From Methylotenera_A sp963701715 (GTDB taxonomy: Bacteria > Pseudomonadota > Gammaproteobacteria > Burkholderiales > Methylophilaceae), in contig CAVPAX010000004.1 in assembly GCA_963701715.1 (NCBI GenBank), positions 124,001 to 188,000 of the forward strand: a stretch of DNA of 64,000 nt. The letters run 5' to 3'. Numbering within the stretch: the stretch's first letter is position 1; each line of letters opens with the position of its first letter. A program made the translations under genes and the position numbers. This document shows, one piece after another, positions 52,133 through 61,126 of the stretch. The notes under the pieces were generated by a model, which saw only the letters and a program-made list of their open reading frames with translations, did not search any database and was not told where the DNA came from.

Positions 52133-53776
52133 CTAAAACCCGAGCATTTCCTTTGCATGATTGCGCGTGGCCTCAGTGATTTGAATCCCCCCCAGCATAC
52201 GTGCGATTTCTTCCACCCGCTCGGTTTTGTTTAGCTCTTGAATATGGCTTAAAGTCGCGCCATTGACCTGCGTTTTGCTCACCTGCAAATGCTGCACAGC
52301 CTGTGCAGCTACTTGCGGCAAATGCGTAATCACCAGCACTTGGCGCTCAACACCAAGCTGTTTGAGTAATTGCCCGACAACCTCCGCCACACCACCTCCA
52401 ATGCCGACATCCACTTCATCGAAAATCATGCATGGCACCGAGTTCCGGTTTGCTGTAGTCACGTGTAGCGCTAAACTGATACGCGACAACTCACCGCCCG
52501 AAGCTACTTTGTTAAGCGCTCTAGGCTCTACGCCCGCATGTCCCGCCACTAAAAATTCCACTTGCTCCAAGCCGTTGGCTGAAGCCTCGCATGGCGTTAG
52601 CGCTACATCGAACTTGCCGCCGCTTAGCGATAAACGCTGCATTTCTCCGCTGATCTTTTGGCCTAAAGTTTTAGCTGCCTGTTGGCGGTTGGCGCTAAGC
52701 TGCTTGGCGGATGTTTGATAGGCTGCGAGTGCTTCTGCCTCTAGTTGCGACAGCGCGCCATCGTTGGCAAAGCTTTCCAGCTCCGTCATGCGCGCTTGGC
52801 AAGCGTTCAGTAAATCGGGCAATTCTTCTGGTTTGTTGCGGTATTTGCGCGCTGTGTTATGCACGGCCTGAATGCGGCTTTCCACTTCTGCAAGTCTTGC
52901 AGGGTCTAGCTCTGCCGTTTGCAGATAGCGGTTTAGGCTGCGACTGGCCTCCTCTAACTGTATGAGTGCAGAATCTACACCATCAAAGGCCTCTTTTAAT
53001 TTTTCGTCGAACTCAACCAAGCCAGCTAATTTTTGCTGCACCTGCACCAGCATACTCATGGCTGCAGGCTCATTTTCATCCAGCAGCGCAATGCAAGCCT
53101 GTAGACCGGAAAGTAAAGAAGCTCCGTTAGCAAGGCGGTGATGCTCTTGCTGCAGCTCTTGCCATTCGCCAATATCAAAATTTAACTGCTGCAGCTCGCG
53201 CGTTTTATCGCGCAATTCGGCCAGTTCATCTGCATATGCGGCTGAATTTTTTTCGACTTCCAATCGCTGCAAATGCAGATGATGCCATGATTTATAAAGT
53301 GCCGCGACCTGACTAGTGAGCGCCCTGCTGCCTGCAAATTCATCTAAAATTTGCCGCTGTGTGCTGGTTTTGAGCAGCGAGTGGTGGGCATTCTGGCTGT
53401 AAATATCGACTAATAATTCGCCTAAATCTTTAAGCTGGCCGATAGTAACTGCAGTGCCGTTGATAAAACCGCGGCTGCGGCCATCACTATAAATGACACG
53501 CCGGAGAACCAATGCCGGCGCGGATTCCAAGGCAGCGTTTTCCAGCCAAATTGAGGCGTTTTCGTTATTTGAGAAAGTGGCGCTGATATCTGCGCGTTCT
53601 GCGCCCGCACGAATCACAGCGCCATCATTGCGTTCGCCTAAGGCAAGTGAAAGTGCATCAATGAGAATAGATTTACCCGCGCCTGTTTCGCCCGTGAGCG
53701 TGGTAAAGCTCGAGGAAAACTCTAAATCGAGGTTTTCGACAATGACGAAATCGCGGATGGAAAGACTTTGTAACAT
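52133..53776 (-). CDS. recN: DNA repair protein RecN
   Basis: RecN is an SMC-like ATPase acting in double-strand break repair. The 547-aa protein starts MLQSLSIRDFVIVENLDLEF with Walker A GETGAGKSILIDALSLALGE. It has a long central coiled coil (about residues 165-380), signature region VASGGELSRISLALHV, and Walker B MIFDEVDVGIGGG with VITHLPQVAAQA. It lies downstream of nadK with a palindromic element between them; the nadK-recN order is common. Confidence 0.96.
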   Translation of the reverse strand: MLQSLSIRDFVIVENLDLEFSSSFTTLTGETGAGKSILIDALSLALGERNDGAVIRAGAERADISATFSNNENASIWLENAALESAPALVLRRVIYSDGRSRGFINGTAVTIGQLKDLGELLVDIYSQNAHHSLLKTSTQRQILDEFAGSRALTSQVAALYKSWHHLHLQRLEVEKNSAAYADELAELRDKTRELQQLNFDIGEWQELQQEHHRLANGASLLSGLQACIALLDENEPAAMSMLVQVQQKLAGLVEFDEKLKEAFDGVDSALIQLEEASRSLNRYLQTAELDPARLAEVESRIQAVHNTARKYRNKPEELPDLLNACQARMTELESFANDGALSQLEAEALAAYQTSAKQLSANRQQAAKTLGQKISGEMQRLSLSGGKFDVALTPCEASANGLEQVEFLVAGHAGVEPRALNKVASGGELSRISLALHVTTANRNSVPCMIFDEVDVGIGGGVAEVVGQLLKQLGVERQVLVITHLPQVAAQAVQHLQVSKTQVNGATLSHIQELNKTERVEEIARMLGGIQITEATRNHAKEMLGF

Positions 53777-53814
53777 AAATTTTGAAAACGAATTAAAGCC
53801 GTATAAAGCAAATA

Positions 53815-53915
53815 TTCAATGCAAGAGTTCGCAAGCACAGGGAGGCAAGGCACAGACAGTATATCTAGTACGACAAGCCGCAGTTAACGCAGTAATTGTG
53901 AACTCTTGCATTGAA
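53815..53915. mobile_element. 101-bp MITE-like element with 16-bp terminal inverted repeats
   Basis: TTCAATGCAAGAGTTC (53815-53830) and its exact reverse complement GAACTCTTGCATTGAA (53900-53915) bound a 69-bp core with no coding frame. It starts 38 bp before the recN start codon and ends 3 bp from the nadK stop codon. No clear target-site duplication is visible. A perfect 16-bp arm pair at this spacing is far beyond chance. A MITE or a regulatory hairpin between nadK and recN are both possible. Confidence 0.7.
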
Positions 53916-53918
53916 GAT

Positions 53919-54788
53919 TTAGCCCCAGTTGAGTTTATTGCGCAACATATCAAAATAACAATACTCGCCCGGATGCAGCAAAGTGATGTTTTTAGGGGCA
54001 CGCGTGATCAATATTTTGTCTCCCGCCTCTAATGCGATTTGAAATTGCCCGTCAAAACTAACCTGGGCTTCATCAACCTGCACCAGCGTCACCTCGATTT
54101 TACTATCGCTGTTGACTGTAATCGGGCGGTTAGTCAGGGTGTGCGGGCTAATCGGCACAAGAGCAATCGCCTCCAGATTCGGATGCAGAATCGGGCCGCC
54201 CGCAGACAGTGAATAAGCCGTTGTACCAGTAGGCGTGGTAAGAATCAAGCCGTCACCGCGCTGTTTGTATACGAAATTACCGTTAATCTCGACTTGAAGT
54301 TCGATCAAACGCAAGCCGCTTTTTACCACGACATCGTTTAGCGCAAACCCTTGATATACAAGCTTTCCAGAACGATGGATGCTGGCAGAAAGCAGCATGC
54401 GCGATTCTTTTTGAAAGTTGCCTGCCAGAATCTTATCAAGCGCCGCCAGCATATCTTCTGCGCGCAGATCTGTTAAAAAACCGAAACGTCCGCGGTTAAT
54501 GCCCACCAGCGGGATTTCAGCATCCATGATAGCTCTGGCCACGCTTAGCATCGTGCCATCGCCGCCCATCACAATCGCCAGATCAACTTTATTGCCAATT
54601 GTATCTAGCGAAGCAGTTTTAAAACCTTTAAGTTCAGCATGCTCTGCAGTGTTTTGCTCTAGCCAGACTTCGATATTCTTAGCACTTAAATGATGCGCCA
54701 GATCAGCCAGATCAGCCTGCATTTGCTGCAAGGCCGATTGATTCATGTATTTGCCGATGATGGCGATTCTTTTGAAATTTGTATGCAT
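53919..54788 (-). CDS. nadK: NAD kinase
   Basis: NadK phosphorylates NAD to NADP. The 289-aa protein has the GGDG motif in AIVMGGDGTMLSVAR, then GINRGRFGFLTDL, and the conserved TPTGTTAYSLSAGGPI. It is divergent from hrcA (93 bp apart), a typical arrangement, and precedes recN on the same strand. Confidence 0.96.
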   Translation of the reverse strand: MHTNFKRIAIIGKYMNQSALQQMQADLADLAHHLSAKNIEVWLEQNTAEHAELKGFKTASLDTIGNKVDLAIVMGGDGTMLSVARAIMDAEIPLVGINRGRFGFLTDLRAEDMLAALDKILAGNFQKESRMLLSASIHRSGKLVYQGFALNDVVVKSGLRLIELQVEINGNFVYKQRGDGLILTTPTGTTAYSLSAGGPILHPNLEAIALVPISPHTLTNRPITVNSDSKIEVTLVQVDEAQVSFDGQFQIALEAGDKILITRAPKNITLLHPGEYCYFDMLRNKLNWG

Positions 54789-54881
54789 GGCAGAATTAAA
54801 ACATAGTTGACGAAGCGTGAAAAGAAAATCAATCTATTACAGTCGAACTAATTCAGGCAAAATAGCGACATAGGTTGCAAC

Positions 54882-55892
54882 ATGGATAAACGCGCGCAAA
54901 TATTGCTTAAAACTCTAGTTGAACATTACATTAGTGATGGTCAGCCTATTGGGTCGCGCACACTGCTGCAGCACTCTGGCCTTGATGTCAGCCCCGCGAC
55001 GATACGTAATGTCATGTCAGACCTTGAGCAACTAGGCTTCATTGCCAGCCCGCACACCTCAGCGGGCCGTGTGCCCACACAAAAAGGCTACCGCATGTTT
55101 GTAGATACATTGCTCACTGTGCAGCCTTTAGACACCCAGGCCGTGAATCAGCTTAAAAGCGGGTTGTCCTCGCCCAACCAGAATGAGCTGATTACCAATG
55201 CTGCCGACATGCTGTCGCAGCTCACTCAATTTGCCGGTTTGGTGATGATTCCAAAACGTAAAACACTTTCTTTTAAACATCTGGAATTCTTACCTCTCAC
55301 CGAAAAACGTATTCTGGTGATTATTGTCACCAGCGATGGCAACGTGCAGAATCGTATCCTTCTCACCGAAAAACCATATTCGGCAAGCGAACTTATGCAA
55401 GCCGGTAATTATTTTAACGCCAATTTCGTAGGCTTTACCTTTGAAGAGGCACAGCAAAAACTGCGGGCAGAACTCAAACAAATGCAGACCGACATGAACC
55501 GGCTAATGTCGGCAGCGCTGGAAACAAGCACCCGTACGGATGACGGCGATGGCGTTGTAATTGCCGGCGAACGTAATTTACTGCAAGTTGACGAACTATC
55601 CACTAACGTCAACAGTTTGCGTAAGCTGTTCGAGATTTTTGAGCGCCGCACTTCACTTATGCAGCTGCTGGATAACAGCCAGCGCGCTGAAGGCATACAG
55701 ATATTCATCGGCGGGGAAAGCGGCTATTTACCTTTGGACGAATGCAGCATGGTCACTGCGCCGTATGAGGCAGATGGCCAAGTGGTTGGTACGCTAGGCG
55801 TCATCGGCCCCACGAGAATGGCATACGAACGTGTGATTCCGATTGTGGATGTGACGGCTAAACTGCTCTCGAATGCCTTATCAAACAACTAA
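54882..55892 (+). CDS. hrcA: Heat-inducible transcription repressor HrcA
   Basis: HrcA represses chaperone genes through CIRCE operators. The 336-aa protein starts MDKRAQILLKTLVEHYISDG with the winged helix GSRTLLQHSGLDVSPATIRN, then GFIASPHTSAGRVPTQKGYR and a C-terminal domain ending with GTLGVIGPTRMAYERVIPIV. I see no CIRCE palindrome just upstream, so autorepression is not suggested here. Confidence 0.95.
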   Translation: MDKRAQILLKTLVEHYISDGQPIGSRTLLQHSGLDVSPATIRNVMSDLEQLGFIASPHTSAGRVPTQKGYRMFVDTLLTVQPLDTQAVNQLKSGLSSPNQNELITNAADMLSQLTQFAGLVMIPKRKTLSFKHLEFLPLTEKRILVIIVTSDGNVQNRILLTEKPYSASELMQAGNYFNANFVGFTFEEAQQKLRAELKQMQTDMNRLMSAALETSTRTDDGDGVVIAGERNLLQVDELSTNVNSLRKLFEIFERRTSLMQLLDNSQRAEGIQIFIGGESGYLPLDECSMVTAPYEADGQVVGTLGVIGPTRMAYERVIPIVDVTAKLLSNALSNN

Positions 55893-55910
55893 ACTTAACA
55901 GAAAAAATTG

Positions 55911-57020
55911 ATGGCTTATTACAATCCTGAACCCAAATACGCCCATGGCGACCAACTCAAAGTCGGCATTCTGCTGGCCAATTTAGGCACGCCTGACGCG
56001 CCCACTGCAAGCGCGCTACGGCCTTATCTTCGCCAGTTTTTAAGCGATAGGCGTATCGTGGAGATTCCCCGTGCGATTTGGTGGTTTATTTTAAACGGTA
56101 TCATCTTAATCATCCGCCCCAAAAAATCTGCTGAAAAATATGCACAGGTGTGGACAGCGGAAGGATCCCCACTATTGGTGCATGCGCAAAAACAAACGCA
56201 ACTTTTACGCGGATTTTTAGCGCAAAAAATAAAATCGCCTTTTGCAGTGGAATTGGGTATGAGTTACGGCAACCCTTCAATTGCATCAGCCATTGAAAAA
56301 CTGAAAGCCCAGTACTGTGACCGTATTCTGGTGTTTCCGCTGTATCCACAATACGCGGCAAGCAGCACAGCATCTGCGCTGGACGCTGTGTGGCGCATCT
56401 TACTTAAAACGCGCAACATGCCAGCTATCCGCACAATTCGGCATTATCACGACCACCCTGCCTACATCACGGCGCTGGCAGAAAGCGTGCTAAAACATTG
56501 GCAAATTAATGGCGGCAAACCGAGCAAACTGGTCATGAGCTTTCACGGCGTACCTAAAGCGCATTTAACTAGCGGCGACCCTTACCACTGCCAATGCCAT
56601 AAAACTGGTCGCTTGCTAGCCGAGTCGCTGGGTTTAAGCAAAGATGAATATTTAATCGCGTTTCAATCGCGCTTTGGCAAGCAGGAATGGCTAAAACCAT
56701 ACCTTGCAAGCACGTTAGAAGAACTTGGCAAAGCCAAAACCAAACGCATCGATGTCATCTGCCCAGGTTTCAGTAGCGATTGCCTGGAAACTCTGGAAGA
56801 AATCGCTATGGAAGGCAAGCATGTATTCCAAAGCAGCGGGGGTGGCGAATATCACTATATTCCTGCGCTTAACGAAAGTGATGCCTGGATACATGCCATG
56901 ACTGAAATTGCACTTGAAAACCTGCGGGGTTGGGTAAGCACAGACTGGGATACCGTCCAGGCTAAAAAAGAGGCAGAAATGACGAAATTAAGGGCGCAGG
57001 CTTTGGGTGCAAAAGAATAA
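55911..57020 (+). CDS. hemH: Ferrochelatase
   Basis: HemH inserts Fe(II) into protoporphyrin IX, the last step of heme synthesis. The 369-aa protein from ATG 55911 shows VGILLANLGTPDAPTASALR, PLYPQYAASSTASALDAV and the catalytic histidine in MSFHGVPKAHLTSGDPY, with GFSSDCLETLEEIA near the C-terminus. A TTG directly in front (55908) is not needed as the start. It lies 18 bp after hrcA. Confidence 0.96.
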   Translation: MAYYNPEPKYAHGDQLKVGILLANLGTPDAPTASALRPYLRQFLSDRRIVEIPRAIWWFILNGIILIIRPKKSAEKYAQVWTAEGSPLLVHAQKQTQLLRGFLAQKIKSPFAVELGMSYGNPSIASAIEKLKAQYCDRILVFPLYPQYAASSTASALDAVWRILLKTRNMPAIRTIRHYHDHPAYITALAESVLKHWQINGGKPSKLVMSFHGVPKAHLTSGDPYHCQCHKTGRLLAESLGLSKDEYLIAFQSRFGKQEWLKPYLASTLEELGKAKTKRIDVICPGFSSDCLETLEEIAMEGKHVFQSSGGGEYHYIPALNESDAWIHAMTEIALENLRGWVSTDWDTVQAKKEAEMTKLRAQALGAKE

Positions 57021-57057
57021 GCGTTATACTCCTACTTTTAGCTAATAGCATGAATTT

Positions 57058-58047
57058 ATGATTGTTATCACTGGTGGCGCAGGAATGATAGGCTCTATCA
57101 TCGCCTGGCATATCAATACCAAACTTGATCGCGATGATTTAGTGATTGTTGACCGTGTCACGCACGAGGAGCAATGGCAAAACCTCGCTCACCGCAAATA
57201 TGAGCAATATTTAGATAAAGATCAACTGATGAGTTGGCTTGAAGGCCCGAGGAATATTGAAGCCATCATCCATATGGGTGCAATTAGCGCAACGACTGAA
57301 AAAGATTTTAATAAGCTGGTTGCTGATAACATTCACTACTCACAAGACCTATGGAATTGGTGTGCCAGCAATAATGTACCCTTTCTGTACGCAAGCTCTG
57401 CCGCGACTTATGGTGCGGGTAACAAAGGTTATGATGACGCTTCGATTAACAATTTGCGTCCTCTCAATGCCTACGGCTACTCCAAACACTTTTTTGATCA
57501 ATGGGCATTGCGCCATGCTGCAGAAAATCAATTCGCCCCTACAAGCTGGGCAGGCTTTAAGTTTTTTAATGTGTACGGCCCTAACGAATATCATAAAGAG
57601 CGCATGGCAAGCGTGGCGTTTCACACATTCAATCAATTTAGCCAAACAGGCACCATGAAACTCTTTAAAGGCACCAAAACCGGAGTCGAGGATGGCATGC
57701 AAATGCGTGACTTTGTTTATGTTAAAGATGCTGCCAGCGTGGTTGTACACTTTCTCAATACGGCTTTAAACAATAAGCCTGCGCCAAATGGCATCTATAA
57801 TATCGGCACAGGAAAAGCGCGCAGCTTTAAGGATTTAGCCACTGCCGTGATGACCAGTATGGACAAAACCCCTGATATTACCTATATTGACATGCCTAAT
57901 GACTTGCAAGGTAAATATCAATATTTTACCGAAGCCAATATGGCCAAACTCCGCACTGCAGGCTACTCCACCCCGTTTACGAGTTTGGAAGATGGCGTAA
58001 AGGATTACGTACAGAATTATCTGATGCAGGAGGATAGGTACTGCTGA
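57058..58047 (+). CDS. hldD: ADP-L-glycero-D-manno-heptose 6-epimerase
   Basis: HldD performs the last step of ADP-heptose synthesis for the LPS inner core. This extended SDR enzyme of 329 aa starts MIVITGGAGMIGSIIAWHIN with the NAD-binding loop. It has SSAATYGAG, the YXXXK pair in YGYSKHFFDQ, and FFNVYGPNEYHKERMASVAF. Its TGA shares a base with the gmhA ATG, so the two genes are coupled. Confidence 0.96.
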   Translation: MIVITGGAGMIGSIIAWHINTKLDRDDLVIVDRVTHEEQWQNLAHRKYEQYLDKDQLMSWLEGPRNIEAIIHMGAISATTEKDFNKLVADNIHYSQDLWNWCASNNVPFLYASSAATYGAGNKGYDDASINNLRPLNAYGYSKHFFDQWALRHAAENQFAPTSWAGFKFFNVYGPNEYHKERMASVAFHTFNQFSQTGTMKLFKGTKTGVEDGMQMRDFVYVKDAASVVVHFLNTALNNKPAPNGIYNIGTGKARSFKDLATAVMTSMDKTPDITYIDMPNDLQGKYQYFTEANMAKLRTAGYSTPFTSLEDGVKDYVQNYLMQEDRYC

Positions 58048-58610
58048 TGAAATATGTTGATTATTTAAAAGGCGAGCATGCCGCCCACATGGCAATGTTT
58101 AATGCACTGGAACCGTTATTTCCACTCATCAGCGAAGTGGGTATTGCTATGCAGAACTGCATTAACAATGGCGGAAAAATCTTGCTAATGGGCAATGGCG
58201 GTAGTGCGGCCGATAGCCAGCATATTGCAGCTGAAATCGTCGGTCGATTTAAAAAAGAGCGCAAAGGTCTGCCTGCGATTGCGCTCACGACTGACACCTC
58301 CATACTGACATCTGTGGGCAACGATTATGGCTACGATTATATTTTTGCTCGCCAAATCGAGGCGCTTTGCACACTCCAAGATTTAGTGATTGGCATTACC
58401 ACCAGCGGCAATAGCGCAAATGTCGTAAGTGCGATTGAAGCCGCTAACGCGATTGGCGCAACCACTGTGGGCTTAACAGGCGGCTCTGGCGGCAAGTTAT
58501 TGAAATTGTGTGATTTTAATTTAATCATGCCTTCAAGCGTGACTGCCCGTATCCAGGAAGCGCATATCTTTGTAGGACATTCGCTTTGCGAGATTCTAGA
58601 GTCAGATTAA
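58047..58610 (+). CDS. gmhA: Sedoheptulose 7-phosphate isomerase
   Basis: GmhA is the first enzyme of LPS heptose synthesis. The 187-aa SIS-domain protein has LLMGNGGSAADSQHIAAEIV, ALTTDTSILTSVGNDYGYD and GITTSGNSANVVSAI. It overlaps hldD by one base and lies 10 bp before hldE. The order hldD-gmhA-hldE-waaF puts the whole heptose pathway together except GmhB. Confidence 0.95.
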   Translation: MKYVDYLKGEHAAHMAMFNALEPLFPLISEVGIAMQNCINNGGKILLMGNGGSAADSQHIAAEIVGRFKKERKGLPAIALTTDTSILTSVGNDYGYDYIFARQIEALCTLQDLVIGITTSGNSANVVSAIEAANAIGATTVGLTGGSGGKLLKLCDFNLIMPSSVTARIQEAHIFVGHSLCEILESD

Positions 58611-58620
58611 AACATTTTTC

Positions 58621-60093
58621 ATGCAACAAAAACTTCTAGACACAGTTAAGAGATTCGGCAGCAAAGCCTTAGTTAGCGCATCTGGACACGCATTGGTAAT
58701 TGGTGACGTCATGCTGGACCGTTATTTAATTGGCTCTGTAGGACGCATATCGCCCGAAGCGCCAGTACCGATTGTGTTATTGAAACAACAAAACGAACGC
58801 GCTGGCGGTGCAGCTAATGTAGCTGCCAATCTGGCACAGCTAGGCATTAAAACCCATATTATCGGTTGCGTAGGCGGTGATGCCGAGGCTAAGACATTAC
58901 TTGCTTTACTAGGCGAAATGGACGTTGAGGCTAGTGGAGTATGCATTTCGAATAATCGCCCGACCATAGCCAAAACCCGCGTATTAAGTGGCCACCAGCA
59001 AATGATGCGGCTTGATCAGGAAAACAGTGAACCTTTCAATAGTGCTGAAAATAAGCAATTATTAAGCGCCATTCAGGCACAGCTTGCCTTAAAACCCGCC
59101 GTTGTGATTTTGTCTGATTACGCCAAGGGCTTATTGAGCAGTGAAATCTGTCAAACAATCATTAAGCAATGTAAAACGCAGGATATTCCAGTTTTAGTTG
59201 ACCCTAAAGGCCATGATTACAGCAAATACCAAGGCGCAACTGCGCTGACACCCAATAAAAAAGAAACTGCGGAAGCCTGTAATACATCAACAAATGACTC
59301 TGATTTAATCACTAAAGCTAGTGAACTGAAAAATAGCTTAAATCTACAATTCTTAGCAGTTACGCGCGGCGAAGAAGGAATTACGCTGATTGATTCTAGA
59401 ATACATGATATTCCTGCTATCGCTAAGCAGGTGTTTGATGTTTCTGGTGCGGGAGACACTGTCATCGCCACATTGGCCGCAGGCTTGATGTATGGCCTAA
59501 ACGCACTGGAAAGCTTGCAGCTTGCCAATATTGCGGCAGCTGTTGTGGTGGGGAAAGTAGGTACTGTGCCTATTTCTCAGCAAGAATTGTTAGAAGCTCT
59601 AACCAGCCAACAAGGCAACGAACAAGCACATAAGATATGCGATTTAGCGCAATTGATGCAAAAAATTGAAGCTTGGAAAAAAGCCAAACAAAAAATCGTA
59701 TTTACCAATGGCTGTTTTGATTTGCTTCACGCAGGCCATGTTACCTATTTAGAAGCCGCAAAGAAGCGTGGTGACAGGCTGATTTTAGGCTTGAATACAG
59801 ATCGCTCCGTCAGTGCGATTAAAGGCCCTACACGCCCGGTTGTGCATGAAAATGATCGGGCACGCGTGCTCGCTGCACTGGAATCTGTTGATGCGATTAT
59901 TTTATTCGATGAAGATACACCTATCAATTTAATCAACGTGATTAAACCCGATGTCATCGCAAAAGGCAGCGACTATACTGCAGACCAGGTAGTTGGTGGC
60001 AAAGAAGTAATCTCTTGGGGTGGCGAAATTGCCTTGATAGATTTGGTAGAAGGCCGCAGCACTAGCAACATCATCAAAAAAATGAATGTTTAA
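58621..60093 (+). CDS. hldE: Bifunctional heptose 7-phosphate kinase / heptose 1-phosphate adenylyltransferase
   Basis: HldE phosphorylates and later adenylylates the heptose. The 490 aa hold an N-terminal PfkB-type kinase (GDVMLDRYLIGSVGRISPEA, GGAANVAANLAQLG, VSGAGDTVIATLAAGL; about residues 1-325). The C-terminal nucleotidyltransferase starts at about residue 355 (VFTNGCFDLLHAGHVTYLEA, with the GHV-type motif). Both halves look intact, matching E. coli HldE. Confidence 0.96.
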   Translation: MQQKLLDTVKRFGSKALVSASGHALVIGDVMLDRYLIGSVGRISPEAPVPIVLLKQQNERAGGAANVAANLAQLGIKTHIIGCVGGDAEAKTLLALLGEMDVEASGVCISNNRPTIAKTRVLSGHQQMMRLDQENSEPFNSAENKQLLSAIQAQLALKPAVVILSDYAKGLLSSEICQTIIKQCKTQDIPVLVDPKGHDYSKYQGATALTPNKKETAEACNTSTNDSDLITKASELKNSLNLQFLAVTRGEEGITLIDSRIHDIPAIAKQVFDVSGAGDTVIATLAAGLMYGLNALESLQLANIAAAVVVGKVGTVPISQQELLEALTSQQGNEQAHKICDLAQLMQKIEAWKKAKQKIVFTNGCFDLLHAGHVTYLEAAKKRGDRLILGLNTDRSVSAIKGPTRPVVHENDRARVLAALESVDAIILFDEDTPINLINVIKPDVIAKGSDYTADQVVGGKEVISWGGEIALIDLVEGRSTSNIIKKMNV

Positions 60094-60109
60094 ACTGTTC
60101 TAAGCCAAC

Positions 60110-61120
60110 ATGTCCGTCGATAAAATATTGATTCTTGGACCGGCTTGGGTAGGCGACATGGTGCTGGCGCAGAGTCTTTTCAAAACCCTTAAATCCAATA
60201 AACCAAGCTGTGCTATCGACGTGGCCGCACCAGCATGGACACTGCCTTTATTAGAGCGCATGCCGGAAGTAAACGAAGCAATTGCGCTACCTTTTAAACA
60301 TGGTGAACTGGCTTTTTTTGAGCGCATAAAAATTGGTAAAAGCTTAAAAAATAAAGGCTACACACAAGCAATTATTCTTACCAATTCGTTCAAATCTGCA
60401 CTCTTACCATGGGCGGCAGATATCAAGCGACGCACAGGATTTTTAGGTGAAATGCGTTATGGTTTGATTAACGACATTCGTCCGCTAGATAAAACCAAAC
60501 TCAAAATGACGGTTGAACGTTTTGTCACTTTAGGTCTAAATCGCAATGAAACTCTTCCACACACCTTACCAAACCCTCAGCTAATCAGTGCTCCAGAAGG
60601 TGCATGGATATTGGCTTCCAGCTTAGGTGCCAAATCACCTAAAAACAAGATTCTTGGGCTATGTCCCGGCGCAGAATACGGCGAAGCCAAACGCTGGCCA
60701 GCAGAATACTACGCAGAAGTTGCCAATGCAGCACTGAGCAAGGGCTGGCAAGTATGGCTATTTGGCTCAGACAAAGACATGCCCGTCACGACAAGCATCA
60801 ACCAGCTGACGCAAAATAAGTGCTTAAATTTAGGTGGAAAAACAAAGTTGGGCGATGCGATTGATTTGATGTCACTCTGTGACACCATCATAAGCAACGA
60901 CTCAGGTTTAATGCATGTAGCAGCTGCGCTGGACAAAAAATTGATTGCAATTTTTGGCAGTAGCGATCCCTACCACACACCGCCTATGCATCCTAATGCA
61001 GTGATAGAATATTTAGGGTTGGAATGTAGCCCGTGCTTCAAACGGGAATGCCCGCTCAGCCACTTAAATTGTCTAAAACAAATTAAGCCTGCCAGAATTA
61101 CCAAGTTAATTGACTCATAA
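60110..61120 (+). CDS. waaF: Lipopolysaccharide heptosyltransferase II
   Basis: WaaF (GT9) adds the second heptose to the LPS inner core at the cytoplasmic face of the inner membrane. The 336-aa protein shows the start KILILGPAWVGDMVLAQSLF, TNSFKSALLPWAADIKRRTG, LCPGAEYGEAKRWPAEYYAE and the donor-site NDSGLMHVAAALDKKLIAIF. The tail includes a cysteine-rich CSPCFKRECPLSHLNC. It follows hldE by 16 bp, inside the heptose cluster. Confidence 0.94.
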   Translation: MSVDKILILGPAWVGDMVLAQSLFKTLKSNKPSCAIDVAAPAWTLPLLERMPEVNEAIALPFKHGELAFFERIKIGKSLKNKGYTQAIILTNSFKSALLPWAADIKRRTGFLGEMRYGLINDIRPLDKTKLKMTVERFVTLGLNRNETLPHTLPNPQLISAPEGAWILASSLGAKSPKNKILGLCPGAEYGEAKRWPAEYYAEVANAALSKGWQVWLFGSDKDMPVTTSINQLTQNKCLNLGGKTKLGDAIDLMSLCDTIISNDSGLMHVAAALDKKLIAIFGSSDPYHTPPMHPNAVIEYLGLECSPCFKRECPLSHLNCLKQIKPARITKLIDS

Positions 61121-61126
61121 AACGTT

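Noticed and set aside
53493..54032. 179-codon plus-strand frame across the recN start, the inverted-repeat element and the nadK end
   Set aside because: It is antisense to two conserved genes and crosses a palindrome; no recognisable protein features.
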